Source of the DNA: an uncultured Phocaeicola sp.
GTDB taxonomy: Bacteria > Bacteroidota > Bacteroidia > Bacteroidales > Bacteroidaceae
Assembly (NCBI GenBank): GCA_948579315.1
Contig: CAPAOL010000025.1
Coordinates: forward strand, 1-50,201
Length of the DNA stretch: 50,201 nt
Reading direction: 5' to 3'
Shown here: positions 16,686 through 26,023 of the stretch, piece after piece
How positions within the stretch are numbered: position 1 is the stretch's first letter
Layout of the letters: each line of letters begins with the position of its first letter
Notes under the pieces: model-generated
Databases searched by the model: none
The model's input: the letters and a program-made list of their open reading frames with translations, nothing else
What the model was told of the DNA's origin: nothing
Made by a program: the position numbers and the translations under genes

Positions 16686-18338
16686 ATGGTAGAAAAATTC
16701 TTAGAACAGACCACATTTACCTCACAAGAGGACTTTATAAAGAATTTAAAGATTAAAATCCCTGAAAATTTTAATTTTGGTTATGATATAGTAGATGCCT
16801 GGGCTGCCGAAGAACCCGATAAGAAAGCATTGTTATGGACTAATGATAAAGGGGAGCATATACAATATACTTATGCAGACTTGAAAAAGTATACGGATAT
16901 GACTGCTTCTTATTTTCAGAGCCTTGGTATTGGTCATGGTGATATGGTGATGCTTATTTTAAAGCGTCGTTATGAGTTCTGGTACTCTATTATTGCCTTG
17001 CATAAGTTAGGAGCTGTGGTTATTCCTGCAACTCATCTGTTGACAAAAAAGGATATCGTGTATCGTTGTAATGCTGCTGATATCAAGATGATTGTAGCTG
17101 CAGGAGAAGATGTGATAACAAAGCATATTATAGATGCCATGCCCGATTGTCCTTCAGTAAAAAAACTGGTCAGTGTAGGACCGGATATTCCGGAGGGTTT
17201 TGAAGATTTTCATAAAGGTATTGAAAAAGCTGCTCCTTTTGTCAAACCGGAACATCCCAATACGAATGAAGATACTTCATTAATGTATTTCACTTCGGGC
17301 ACTACAGGCGAACCTAAGATGGTGGCACATGATTTTACATATCCTTTGGGACATATTGTAACTGCCAGTTTCTGGCATAATTTGCATCGTGACAGTCTTC
17401 ATCTTACCATTGCCGATACAGGTTGGGGGAAAGCTGTCTGGGGAAAACTTTATGGACAGATGATAGCAGGAGCCAATATTTTTGTGTATGATCATGAAAA
17501 ATTTACACCGGCAGATATTCTTGGAAAGATTCAGGATTATCATATCACTTCTTTATGTGCTCCTCCTACTATTTATCGTTTTTTAATTAAGGAGGATATT
17601 AGTAAATATGATCTTTCTTCTTTGGAATACTGTACTACGGCGGGAGAGGCTTTGAACTATTCTGTATATGAAACGTTCAAGAAAATCACAGGTATCCGTC
17701 TGATGGAAGGTTTTGGACAAACGGAAACTACATTGACTTTAGGTACTTTTCCCTGGATGGAGCCTAAACCCGGAAGTATGGGGGTACCTAATCCTCAATA
17801 TGATATAGATTTGTTGACACACGACGGGCGTTCTGCTGAGGATGGAGAACAAGGTCAGATTGTTATTCGTACAGATAGGGGCAAACCATTGGGATTGTTC
17901 AAAGAATATTATCGTGCTTCGGAATTAACGGAAGATGCTTGGCATGATGGTATTTATTATACAGGTGATGTGGCTTGGCGTGACGAGGATGGTTATTTTT
18001 GGTTTGTAGGCCGTGCTGACGATGTGATCAAGAGTTCGGGTTATCGTATAGGCCCGTTCGAGGTGGAAAGTGCTTTGATGACCCATCCGGCTGTTGTGGA
18101 ATGTGCCATTACCGGTGTGCCTGATGAAATCCGTGGTCAGGTAGTAAAGGCGACGATTGTCCTTTCCAAAACTTTTAAGGGTAAGGAAGGACCTGAGTTG
18201 GTAAAGGAGTTGCAAGATCATGTGAAGCGTGTGACTGCTCCGTACAAGTACCCGCGTGTCATAGAGTTTGTAGAAGAACTTCCAAAGACCATCAGTGGAA
18301 AGATTCGTCGTGTGGAAATCCGTGAAAAGGATAAATAA
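16686..18338 (+). CDS. AMP-forming acyl-CoA synthetase (acetyl-CoA synthetase-like)
   Basis: A protein of about 550 residues that activates a carboxylic acid with ATP and links it to CoA. It shows the ATP/AMP signature YFTSGTTGEPKM near 201, GFGQTETT near 341, TGDVAWRDEDGYFWFVGRAD near 425-445, the hinge SSGYRIGPFEVE, and the C-terminal catalytic lysine in TISGKIRR near 537. The frame can begin at a TTG at 16674, but ATG at 16686 is better (MVEKFLEQTTF). It lies next to an HTH-cupin regulator. Medium-chain, acetate or aromatic acids are all possible substrates; the sequence does not decide. The regulator pairing suggests that the acid or its CoA ester controls expression. Confidence 0.9.
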   Translation: MVEKFLEQTTFTSQEDFIKNLKIKIPENFNFGYDIVDAWAAEEPDKKALLWTNDKGEHIQYTYADLKKYTDMTASYFQSLGIGHGDMVMLILKRRYEFWYSIIALHKLGAVVIPATHLLTKKDIVYRCNAADIKMIVAAGEDVITKHIIDAMPDCPSVKKLVSVGPDIPEGFEDFHKGIEKAAPFVKPEHPNTNEDTSLMYFTSGTTGEPKMVAHDFTYPLGHIVTASFWHNLHRDSLHLTIADTGWGKAVWGKLYGQMIAGANIFVYDHEKFTPADILGKIQDYHITSLCAPPTIYRFLIKEDISKYDLSSLEYCTTAGEALNYSVYETFKKITGIRLMEGFGQTETTLTLGTFPWMEPKPGSMGVPNPQYDIDLLTHDGRSAEDGEQGQIVIRTDRGKPLGLFKEYYRASELTEDAWHDGIYYTGDVAWRDEDGYFWFVGRADDVIKSSGYRIGPFEVESALMTHPAVVECAITGVPDEIRGQVVKATIVLSKTFKGKEGPELVKELQDHVKRVTAPYKYPRVIEFVEELPKTISGKIRRVEIREKDK

Positions 18339-18382
18339 TCAGTTGTGGACTGATCGGAGTTTTATTGGTAAAATAATTAAAA

Positions 18383-18847
18383 ATGAAAAAGGTTTTACTT
18401 CTTGTGTTTTTAAGTCTGGCCTGGTTGTCAGCAAGTGCGCAAGCCTTGGTTCCTATTACATGGACAGCCTATGGTCTGACTTTTGAGGCTCCAAAAGGGA
18501 TTTTGGTGGAGGAGGATACAGAGGAGACTTTTCTTCTGAACAATTCCAGGTTTTATATCACCATTCAGTCTTTGGATTCGGATGGTATGACAAAAAGTGA
18601 CTTGAAGAGTGTATTAAAAGACTATGCCAATGATGACGGGGTGAAAGACCAGTCGGCTGTGCAGGAGTTTGAGTTACCACAGTTTTTCGGTACTTATTTA
18701 AAAGGAAGCTGCGAAACAGATCATTGTCTTTATGCTTGTCTGATGACTAAGGCGGCAGGTAGTGGATTTTATATATCTATTATCTATAGCAAGGAAAATG
18801 AAAATATTGCCGAAAAAATACTGAAAAGTTTTACAATGGAGGAATAA
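18383..18847 (+). CDS. Small secreted protein of unknown function
   Basis: A 154-residue protein with a clear signal peptide (MKKVLLLVFLSLAWLSASAQ) and a mature part of about 134 residues rich in beta-strand patterns. I do not recognise the family with certainty. It contains two cysteines close together (CETDHC near residue 110) followed by a third (CLMT), and a C-terminus IAEKILKSFTM reminiscent of small periplasmic proteins that measure or bind a ligand. It starts 44 bp after the acyl-CoA synthetase gene and may be on the same transcript; a terminator follows at 18932. Confidence 0.7.
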   Translation: MKKVLLLVFLSLAWLSASAQALVPITWTAYGLTFEAPKGILVEEDTEETFLLNNSRFYITIQSLDSDGMTKSDLKSVLKDYANDDGVKDQSAVQEFELPQFFGTYLKGSCETDHCLYACLMTKAAGSGFYISIIYSKENENIAEKILKSFTMEE

Positions 18848-18931
18848 ACAAAAGAGCGTTAATGCTTGTTTCTTAGATAAGAAAGCGTTCAAAATTTACC
18901 AGAAAATTACTAGATTATTAATAGCAAATGA

Positions 18932-18970
18932 AAGGACTGGCTTCGTGAGAAGGTAGTCCTTCTTTTTTGT
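18932..18970 (+). terminator. Terminator for the XRE-acyl-CoA synthetase-secreted protein unit
   Basis: AAGGACT at 18932-18938 pairs with AGTCCTT at 18955-18961 and is followed by CTTTTTTG. It ends the + strand unit ahead of the converging SusD gene. Confidence 0.8.
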
Positions 18971-19007
18971 GTAGTTATGAATGTTTAGGGAATCTATGAT
19001 TCATGTG

Positions 19008-19048
19008 TAATATGCTTTGCCGACATCAGAATATCAAATGATTTTGGG
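19008..19048. repeat. 41-bp direct repeat, copy downstream of SusD-C
   Basis: The 41-bp stretch beginning TAATATGCTTTGCCGA and ending GATTTTGGG recurs at 25892-25932 with one C/T difference. Both copies lie just downstream of the SusD gene of a - strand cassette, so cassettes B and C share their 3' flank as well as their 5' leader. Cassette A lacks it. Confidence 0.85.
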
Positions 19049-19078
19049 CCATAATAAGGGACATTCAGAAAATAATAT

Positions 19079-19130
19079 AAGTTAGCCAACTAATTCGTAA
19101 TACTTTAAGTATGCATTAGCTGGCTAACTT
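19079..19130 (-). terminator. Terminator of the cassette C SusC/SusD operon
   Basis: A 16-bp stem with one mismatch: AAGTTAGCCAACTAAT (19079-19094) and ATTAGCTGGCTAACTT (19115-19130), flanked by AT-rich DNA. It lies 30 bp beyond the SusD stop codon at 19161 and could act in either direction. Confidence 0.7.
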
Positions 19131-19160
19131 ATTATTCTATAAATGTTTCAGGTTAAGGCA

Positions 19161-21131
19161 TTAACGTCCGGTCCACCATAAGGGGGTGATGATATTATCT
19201 GAGCCTCCTAATAACTCTACAGCTTGTTTATAGCCTTCGGGGTCTGCATTCTCCAGACTGGAAGGATATCGCATACGCTGTGGATAAAATTCCCATTTCT
19301 GTCCGTCTTTCCAAGAATTAGGATTCCAGACATTAACCATGTCTGAACCGGTCATTGAACTTTCGTTTGCAGGAATCTCAAAGAATGGTAATCCCAAACG
19401 GCGGAAATCCGACCACATTTCCAATACCAAATACGGAGTTTGTGCAATGAATTTTTGAGTGATAATTTTAGTCAGGTGGTCATTCAATGCTTTTCCATAT
19501 AACGTTTTAGAAGCTGTAGGATATTCATAAGTAACAGTCTTCTGTTCCTTGCTGTATCCATCCACATAAGTCATTTGTTCAGCAGTAGGTTCAGTGGTAT
19601 GATCAAATTTGACTGAAGTACCTACACGATTGTAGTTGGTGGAATTCAGATAATCATTCACATATTCGCTAACACCAAAGTATTCAAAACTAGCTTTAAT
19701 ACCGTTTTCATAGGCTTCTTTCGCTGTTGTTCCAGTGTTCCAACCATACAATGAAGCTTCTGCTAGCAAGAAATACGTTTCCCATGCTGCAAAGAATATG
19801 CGAGATTTGCCCTTACAGTAGTCTTTACCCAACATTGGAAGAGTACAGCCGGGGCCATATCCATTTGTTACCAGTTGGTTATAAGCCAAGGTTGGTGACC
19901 ATCCACCACGCGAACCAGCGGGATAACCATTCCAACAACGAGTTGCATCAATCTTTATTTCTCCGGGATTATCCTTGTTAGGAATCGGATTTCCGTTTTC
20001 GTCTACTGTGTAAAGAACGAAATCTTTAGCTGTCCTGTCATTATATTTATCTATGTAGTTCTCAGCATTTTCATCATCAGGCAGACAGAATATCTTTAAT
20101 GCACGCGGGTCAAGATTTTCCGGCATACCATCCAGCCAATATTGTTTAGTAGGATTATCTGTATTAGCAACATAATGTCTGTCATATTTAATACCTAAAT
20201 AATTAGCTGGTTTAACATAACTAGCCAAATCGGAACGTTGTTCTGTTACTTTAATACCACCTAAATTAGTCAGAAGATTGGCAACTGTTGAAGAAAGAAC
20301 CTGATCGTCAAATGAACGGGTATATACTCCGGAAAAGACATCCCATCCATCATTTTCTTTTACTGCAAACATATCATCAGCCGTTAAAATCTTGTTACCT
20401 TTGGCTGCATCCTCAAATTCGGCCTGTGCAGTTGCCTTGTCGATGTTTGATAAACGCATGGCCAGACGCATACGGAGTGAATTTGCATATTTCTGCCACT
20501 TCACAGGATCATATTTTACATTGTCAAACGGGTCGCATTTACCTTCTGCCTCAACAGGCAGGACAGAGGTGTTGATAGCTGCTGCGGCTTCTTTCAACTC
20601 CTTTAAAATGAATTCATAATCATCTTTCTCTGAGTTGAAAACAGGATTTTCCCCTAGGAAACTTTCAATAGGATAAGGTCCGAAATTATCGACAAACTCA
20701 CTGATAAGATAGGCACGCCAGATACGGGCAAACTGCTTTACGTTCGGGAAAAATTCTTTTTCATGTGCAGTGGTAGTGGCCGCTTCGAGCTGGTTCTCTA
20801 CTGCTGTAATAGCCAACGTAGCATTTTTAATACTGGAACTGAGATCAGGATAATAATAAGCAGATGTGTAGTCATCACTATAGCGGCCTACGTTCAGAAA
20901 ACTCATTTCTCCACAAATTCTGGCAGCACTAGCCCAATTATAGACTACTACACGTTCTGCGGTACCGGGATTCATCTGTGCCTGTCCTATAGAATTATTC
21001 AATGCATATTGAGGTTTTACATATTCCTCACCGGCGGCTGTGGGATTGGTATTGACTTCATCAAAGTCAGAGCAGGAAACTAATCCGGCGCAAAAGCCAA
21101 GCCCCAAAAATAATTTATTCATTGTTTTCAT
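19161..21131 (-). CDS. SusD-like lipoprotein of cassette C
   Basis: A 656-residue lipoprotein (MKTMNKLFLGLGFCAGLVSC, lipobox LVSC), of the SusD_2-type branch: SDFDEVNTNPTAAG after the cysteine, WQKYANSLRMRLAMRLSNID in the TPR-like part, and FFAAWETYFLLAEASLYGW with PYLVLEMWSDFRRLGLPFFE near the C-terminus. It binds the glycan for its SusC partner, whose gene lies 21 bp upstream in the same operon. The partner susC has the shared leader but no promoter of its own in this orientation, so this gene is probably silent here. SusD-B at 26024-27883 belongs to the same branch, whereas SusD-A is of the classical RagB type, so the switch would exchange receptors of different kinds. Confidence 0.92.
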   Translation of the reverse strand: MKTMNKLFLGLGFCAGLVSCSDFDEVNTNPTAAGEEYVKPQYALNNSIGQAQMNPGTAERVVVYNWASAARICGEMSFLNVGRYSDDYTSAYYYPDLSSSIKNATLAITAVENQLEAATTTAHEKEFFPNVKQFARIWRAYLISEFVDNFGPYPIESFLGENPVFNSEKDDYEFILKELKEAAAAINTSVLPVEAEGKCDPFDNVKYDPVKWQKYANSLRMRLAMRLSNIDKATAQAEFEDAAKGNKILTADDMFAVKENDGWDVFSGVYTRSFDDQVLSSTVANLLTNLGGIKVTEQRSDLASYVKPANYLGIKYDRHYVANTDNPTKQYWLDGMPENLDPRALKIFCLPDDENAENYIDKYNDRTAKDFVLYTVDENGNPIPNKDNPGEIKIDATRCWNGYPAGSRGGWSPTLAYNQLVTNGYGPGCTLPMLGKDYCKGKSRIFFAAWETYFLLAEASLYGWNTGTTAKEAYENGIKASFEYFGVSEYVNDYLNSTNYNRVGTSVKFDHTTEPTAEQMTYVDGYSKEQKTVTYEYPTASKTLYGKALNDHLTKIITQKFIAQTPYLVLEMWSDFRRLGLPFFEIPANESSMTGSDMVNVWNPNSWKDGQKWEFYPQRMRYPSSLENADPEGYKQAVELLGGSDNIITPLWWTGR

Positions 21132-21152
21132 TGTTCTTTTTCTTTTTTATGA

Positions 21153-24100
21153 TTAGAAACCAAGAGTTACATTAAACAGGTAAGAACGTGATGTCGGAGC
21201 TGACGAGTTCTCCAAACCTGTTGCATTAGTACTTGTAGCATATACTGATTCCGGATCAATGCCGTCCAAATGGCTTGAAATCATCCATACATTATTCACG
21301 GTGAAACCAAGCTTAACCTGTTGGAACGGAGTCTTTTTCAACATAGATGACGGGAAACGATAACTCAAGGCGATGTTACGCAAACGGATGTTGGTAGCAT
21401 CATAGATATAAGCTTCCGAAATACCGGCGCGGCCTGTAGCCAAAGCTTTGTAATAACGTTCTAAAGAAACACTTTGATCATTTACCTTATAACCGTTGCC
21501 ATCTTTGATAACTCCCGCTACAACGATATCCTCACGTTTACCGCCTGGAGCAGTACATTCGGCAATACCACTACGTTGCAAGTTCATATTGGTGAATGAG
21601 AAAATATCGCCACCAAAACGTCCGTCAATCAGGAAACTAAGTGTGAAGTTTTTATAATTAAATGTATTTGTCCATCCTAATAGGAAGTCAGGCTGTTGTT
21701 CACCAATCTTATGCTTGTCACTAGTGGCCTGTGGCAGTCCTGATTCATTGAGTAATAATTGTCCTTTAAATTCTCCTTCTTCTACTCGTTGATATTTGGT
21801 ACCCCAGATTTCACCATAAGCACCTCCCGCAACTGCATAAACCTGTAATGCGTCAGAACCTCCTAAAGCATACTGCATACCTGGTTTTCCCGGTAATAAT
21901 TCAATAATCTTACTCTTGTTCTGAGAGAAGTTCAACTGAGTATCCCAACTAAATTGAGCTGTTTCGATAGGGCGTGCATTCAACATGATTTCAATACCGG
22001 TATTTTGAATGTTACCTGCATTTACTTTCATGTTATCATAACCGGAAAGGTTATTTAAAGGAATATTCATTAACTGGCGTTTTGCGTTTGTCTTGTACCA
22101 TGCAAAGTCAACTCCTAAACGGTTATTGAAGAATTTCAATTCAGCACCGGCTTCCCAAGAAGTAATCAACTCGCTGCGTACATCTGCATCGTATTTGGTT
22201 TTTCCTTGTCCGGCAGTTGTATTGCCATTAGGGTCTGAACCAATACTATATGTATTATATAACTGATATGCATCCATATCGTTACCTACTTGTGCAAAAG
22301 ATGCACGTGCTTTAGCATAAGTAAACCATTCGGGCATGCCTTTGCCTACTTTACCCACCATATCACTGATCACCCATGACAATGAAACAGACGGATAGAA
22401 GAATGAACGGTTTTCTTTATTCAAAGCTGATGACCAGTCATTACGGAAAGTTGCATCCAAGAATGCCCAACCATTATAGTTGATCCCAAGAGTTCCATAC
22501 AAAGAATTGATTTTTTTATGAATATAGGTTTCGGTTATTGACAAATCTTTTTTGTCACCATTGGCTAAAGAGAATAAATCGGGAGCAGTCAATTTTCCCA
22601 TAGCATTATCCAAACCTGTAGATTTTCTTTCCATTAAGTTACCACCAAAAGAGAAATTACCACCAAATTTTCCAAACAATTCATCTTTATGGCCACTGAT
22701 CAAAAAGCTGAAATTATTTTCGAAGAACTTTTTCTCACTAGTGCTGTAACGGCTGTTCTTATTATTAGTAGGACTTCCTGCATACAATTTCTCTTCACCC
22801 TCAGTGAAATACATATCACTACCGGCTTTGATTTCAGCATCCAGCCAATCTGTAAATTTGTACTTCAATGATCCGTTCATCAGGAAACGATTGCGACTGT
22901 CTTTATTGGGATTATAATCTTTAGACCAATAAGGGTTGATACCCCCTTTACTCCACCAGATCATTTCGCCGAATTCGTCTTTGACAGGGCTGGAAAAGTC
23001 ACGGATGTCAATAGTCGTAGGCATATTGAAAATAGTATAAAATGCATTATTCCCACGTGCACCACTGATAGGGCGGTTTTCTGCGAGGGTATTGATGTAT
23101 TGTACTTTTGCATCAATGCTCCAACGATCATCTTTACCAAAAGTAGAAGATGCACGCAAAGTTAAGTTTGTACGGCTTAAGTTAGCACCCGGTATCATGC
23201 TGGAGTCATCCATACGATTCAATGAGGTGTAAATGGATGTTTTATCATACTGCTGCTGGAATGATATGCTTTCTGATAAGTTCACACCTGTATCAAAGAA
23301 ATTTTTTACGTTATCAAAGATTTGCATATTTGCAGTTGTACCATCCCATTTTGTATAGCTTTGCCCTGTTACTTCAGGACCCCAGCTATAGCCGTTAGTT
23401 GAGTCGAACACGCCATTCTCACCTTGTCCAAAGGCTTTTTGGCGTTTAGGGAGCATAAATGTTGTCTCAGCGGAAACTGAACCAGAGATAGTGATACCCA
23501 AACCTTCACGCTTTGTTCCTTTTTTAGTTGTAATCAAAATAACACCATTACCGGCACGAGAACCATAAAGTGCAGCAGCTGACGCACCTTTCAACACAGA
23601 CATGGACTCAATATCTTCAGCATTAATATCTGAAAGTCCATTACCCATATCCAATGTCGGGTTATCAATATCATTATTACTTGCTCCTGTAAAGTTATCC
23701 ATTGGCACACCATCGACAACAATTAACGGCTGGTTCAAACCTGTTACAGAATTCGCACCACGAAGCTGGATTTTGGAAGAACCGCCAGGACCATTACTTG
23801 AACGGATAATCTGGACACCTGAAACTTTACCTGTCAAAGCATTTGCGAGGTTCGTTTCACGAGCTTCAAGTAACGCGTCACCTTTTACCTCCTGCATGGC
23901 ATAACCCAGTGCTTTTTTCTCACGTTTGATACCAAGAGCAGTCACTACAACTTCACCCAATGTTTGTGTGTCATCCTGTAAAGTTACATTCATGGGTTGT
24001 CCATCCCAAGGAATCTCTACTGTTTGATAACCTACAAATGAAATTTGAATGATATCCCCTTTTTTCACATTGGATAAAGAGAAGTCGCCATCAAGTCCGG

Positions 24101-24308
24101 TTATCGTACCATTAGTCGTACCTTTCACTACTACAGACGCACCGATAACGGTTTCACCTGTAGCGTCTACTACAACTCCTGTACAAGCTCCATTTTGTTG
24201 TGTGATTTTCACATCGGCAACGCCGGGATTGGCGACCGCGTATGCTGCTCCTGTAGAGGCACCCATTAGGAACAGCAACATACTGACTGATTTTAGTCGT
24301 TTTAACAT
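21153..24308 (-). CDS. SusC-type TonB-dependent transporter, cassette C (silent orientation)
   Basis: A 1051-residue SusC protein: signal peptide in the shared leader (MLKRLKSVSMLLFLMGASTG), carboxypeptidase-like domain (GVVVDATGETVIGASVVVKG), plug (LIVVDGVPMDNFTG, SVLKGASAAALYGSRAGNGV) and a beta-barrel ending in LFNVTLGF. The first 60 coding bases and 67 bases before the ATG are identical to those of cassette A; identity stops at one base (Ser to Ala codon). No promoter box is seen between the shared block and the terminator at 24432, so expression probably requires inversion against the copy at 36094. The susD partner is 21 bp downstream. Confidence 0.93.
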   Translation of the reverse strand: MLKRLKSVSMLLFLMGASTGAAYAVANPGVADVKITQQNGACTGVVVDATGETVIGASVVVKGTTNGTITGLDGDFSLSNVKKGDIIQISFVGYQTVEIPWDGQPMNVTLQDDTQTLGEVVVTALGIKREKKALGYAMQEVKGDALLEARETNLANALTGKVSGVQIIRSSNGPGGSSKIQLRGANSVTGLNQPLIVVDGVPMDNFTGASNNDIDNPTLDMGNGLSDINAEDIESMSVLKGASAAALYGSRAGNGVILITTKKGTKREGLGITISGSVSAETTFMLPKRQKAFGQGENGVFDSTNGYSWGPEVTGQSYTKWDGTTANMQIFDNVKNFFDTGVNLSESISFQQQYDKTSIYTSLNRMDDSSMIPGANLSRTNLTLRASSTFGKDDRWSIDAKVQYINTLAENRPISGARGNNAFYTIFNMPTTIDIRDFSSPVKDEFGEMIWWSKGGINPYWSKDYNPNKDSRNRFLMNGSLKYKFTDWLDAEIKAGSDMYFTEGEEKLYAGSPTNNKNSRYSTSEKKFFENNFSFLISGHKDELFGKFGGNFSFGGNLMERKSTGLDNAMGKLTAPDLFSLANGDKKDLSITETYIHKKINSLYGTLGINYNGWAFLDATFRNDWSSALNKENRSFFYPSVSLSWVISDMVGKVGKGMPEWFTYAKARASFAQVGNDMDAYQLYNTYSIGSDPNGNTTAGQGKTKYDADVRSELITSWEAGAELKFFNNRLGVDFAWYKTNAKRQLMNIPLNNLSGYDNMKVNAGNIQNTGIEIMLNARPIETAQFSWDTQLNFSQNKSKIIELLPGKPGMQYALGGSDALQVYAVAGGAYGEIWGTKYQRVEEGEFKGQLLLNESGLPQATSDKHKIGEQQPDFLLGWTNTFNYKNFTLSFLIDGRFGGDIFSFTNMNLQRSGIAECTAPGGKREDIVVAGVIKDGNGYKVNDQSVSLERYYKALATGRAGISEAYIYDATNIRLRNIALSYRFPSSMLKKTPFQQVKLGFTVNNVWMISSHLDGIDPESVYATSTNATGLENSSAPTSRSYLFNVTLGF

Positions 24309-24375
24309 AGCTGTGATTTTTTTTTAAGTTTATTGAAAATCAAGTAATTCCGTTTCCTTAGTTCCTTCAGAACTA
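24249..24375 (-). repeat. Shared SusC leader block, copy C (127 bp identical to copy A)
   Basis: Bases 24375 down to 24249 equal 36094-36220 without a mismatch. The block opens with T followed by the palindrome AGTTC-N5-GAACT (24360-24374), then the leader, ATG (24308-24306) and the signal-peptide codons. It is inverted relative to copy A and direct relative to copy B. Copies B and C share about 20 further bases upstream of the palindrome that A lacks. Confidence 0.92.
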
Positions 24376-24431
24376 CTCTTGTAGCTATGTATCTGAATAT
24401 CAATGTGTTTTATTTTTATGCCTCAAAAAGA

Positions 24432-24477
24432 AAAATTGTATTTAAAAGTCTATAGAAGGACTTTTAAATACAATTTT
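24432..24477 (-). terminator. Strong hairpin between the ATPase gene and silent SusC-C
   Basis: A perfect 19-bp stem (24432-24450 with 24459-24477, arms beginning AAAATTGTATTTAAAAGTC) around an 8-nt loop, followed on the - strand by TTTTTCTTTTTG-like sequence. It ends the ATPase transcript 27 bp after its stop codon. It also keeps that transcript from running into susC-C, which helps keep cassette C silent. Confidence 0.85.
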
Positions 24478-24503
24478 CTATCTATTTTCTACCGAAAAGA
24501 GCA

Positions 24504-25721
24504 CTAATATAGAAAGCCGAATAACCATAATGGTATTTTATTATTTATTCCATACTCTATATCATCAGCGACAATATATGCATCAGAAAGTCCATTTATT
24601 TGTTGTTTACCTTTATGTCTACCACCGACTTCAAAAGTATAGCGTCCATCAATAAAGAAATCACTCTCTTTAGAAACGTTTATTCTGTGGCAATAACGCA
24701 ATTGGTTGGCAAAAAAAGTTTCCCTGACATTTCCAATATCAATCTGACTGGCAGACAATGCATACATTAAATTAGGATTCTCCAAAAACAGTTTATCAGG
24801 TTTTTGCAAGCGGCTTATGCCGGAGCCTTCTTTTTGGAGATTCATAGTCAGACAGCTGTCATGGAGGGCATCCAGATAGGCCAGCAATGAATTACGTGAG
24901 ATTCCTATCCGTTCACTTAGTTTGCTGACATTAGGAATAAAAGGCGCCGACTCTGCAATGATATATAGTAACTGCTTAATTTTAGTTGTATATGAAATAT
25001 CAACCCCTCTTAACTGTGGAATCTCCAATTCCACAATCAGATTGACCACTTCATTTATTCTTGAATAATAAAGAGCGGGTAATTCATTGTAATAAGGATA
25101 ATATCCATGTTTCAAATAATCAGAAAAATGTTTCAGAACTTTAACTTTGTCTACTATCCCGACAGATAATGCCAGATGATTGTCCAATATATTATTTAAA
25201 GTCAATATCGGCAATGATAGTTTTTCATTCCAGTTTAAATACTCGCGAAAAGAAAAACCTTGCATTTCATAAACAATAGCCCGCCGGCTTAAATCCGATT
25301 TGGCATTTAAGATTTCAAGCAAGGACGAACCTGTAAAGACTACATGAAGTTCAGGTAAGTCATCATAAATATTTTTCAGTTCTTGAGACCAGTTGGGGTA
25401 TTTGTGTACTTCATCCAGAAACAGATATTTTCCTCCCCGCTTTACAAAATCGGAAGCTAAATCATAAAGTTTATGTTCACTGAACCAAATATTATCCACA
25501 CTGGCATAAAGTACGGTTTTATCCATTGGAAGGTTCAGTTTGATATACTGCAACAATAAAGTTGTTTTTCCAACTCCCCGGGCCCCCTTTATACCGATAA
25601 GACGAGCTTCCCATTCTATCTCATTCATCAGGCTACGTACAAAAGAAGTATTTGTTATAGCCAGTTTCTTGATAAAGGATTCAAATAATCGTTCCATTTC
25701 TTCTTTTTGTTTATCACACAT
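24504..25721 (-). CDS. AAA-family ATPase with DUF4143 domain
   Basis: A 405-residue protein of the widespread bacterial AAA_14 plus DUF4143 type. Walker A is GARGVGKTT at 46-54 and Walker B is YLFLDEVH at 99-106; sensor-like VVFTGSS follows. The C-terminal half holds a helical region and a nuclease-like stretch (DFFIDGRYTFEVGGRHKGKQ) in the DUF4143 part. Members are common in gut Bacteroidales and of unknown function. It sits alone between cassettes B and C, with a strong terminator after it. A -7-like box TATTTTTG lies only 3 bp before the annotated ATG, so an internal start at the methionine at residue 9 is possible. It is not a recombinase and I see no reason to make it the inversion enzyme. 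Confidence 0.88.
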   Translation of the reverse strand: MCDKQKEEMERLFESFIKKLAITNTSFVRSLMNEIEWEARLIGIKGARGVGKTTLLLQYIKLNLPMDKTVLYASVDNIWFSEHKLYDLASDFVKRGGKYLFLDEVHKYPNWSQELKNIYDDLPELHVVFTGSSLLEILNAKSDLSRRAIVYEMQGFSFREYLNWNEKLSLPILTLNNILDNHLALSVGIVDKVKVLKHFSDYLKHGYYPYYNELPALYYSRINEVVNLIVELEIPQLRGVDISYTTKIKQLLYIIAESAPFIPNVSKLSERIGISRNSLLAYLDALHDSCLTMNLQKEGSGISRLQKPDKLFLENPNLMYALSASQIDIGNVRETFFANQLRYCHRINVSKESDFFIDGRYTFEVGGRHKGKQQINGLSDAYIVADDIEYGINNKIPLWLFGFLY

Positions 25722-25891
25722 TACAAAAATAGTAATAAATTGTTCATCGCGATAAACAAAACGAGTTTTTTTTTAAAGTTGCAGCAATAAAATGCTCACA
25801 TTGCCATTTGTTTAAATAAAGTTCAGACCTTCGCCCAAGTGTACTGCCCTTTTTTATTTGGCTTATGTTAAGTGGCTCTATGACCTATGCA

Positions 25892-25932
25892 TAATATGCT
25901 TTGCCGATATCAGAATATCAAATGATTTTGGG
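25892..25932. repeat. 41-bp direct repeat, copy downstream of SusD-B
   Basis: This is the second copy of the element at 19008-19048, with one base difference, in the same orientation relative to its SusD gene. The spacing between the two copies (6884 bp) is close to that between the leader blocks of B and C (7003 bp), as expected if the cassettes arose by duplication or replacement between shared flanks. Confidence 0.85.
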
Positions 25933-25940
25933 TATAATAA

Positions 25941-25977
25941 AAAAGGAAGAGAATATATCACATAACCTCTTCCTTTT
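25941..25977 (-). terminator. Terminator of the cassette B SusC/SusD operon
   Basis: AAAAGGAAGAG (25941-25951) pairs with CTCTTCCTTTT (25967-25977). On the - strand the stem is followed by a T-run (TTTTTTATTAT). It lies about 46 bp beyond the SusD-B stop codon. Confidence 0.8.
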
Positions 25978-26023
25978 TTATTAATAAACTTGGACTAGCG
26001 TCATATTTCAGACTGTTTTTTCA

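Noticed and set aside
24504..25721. DUF4143 ATPase considered as the inversion enzyme
   Set aside because: It has Walker A/B motifs and a DUF4143 C-terminus, not the Arg-His-Arg-Tyr or Ser catalytic sets of recombinases.
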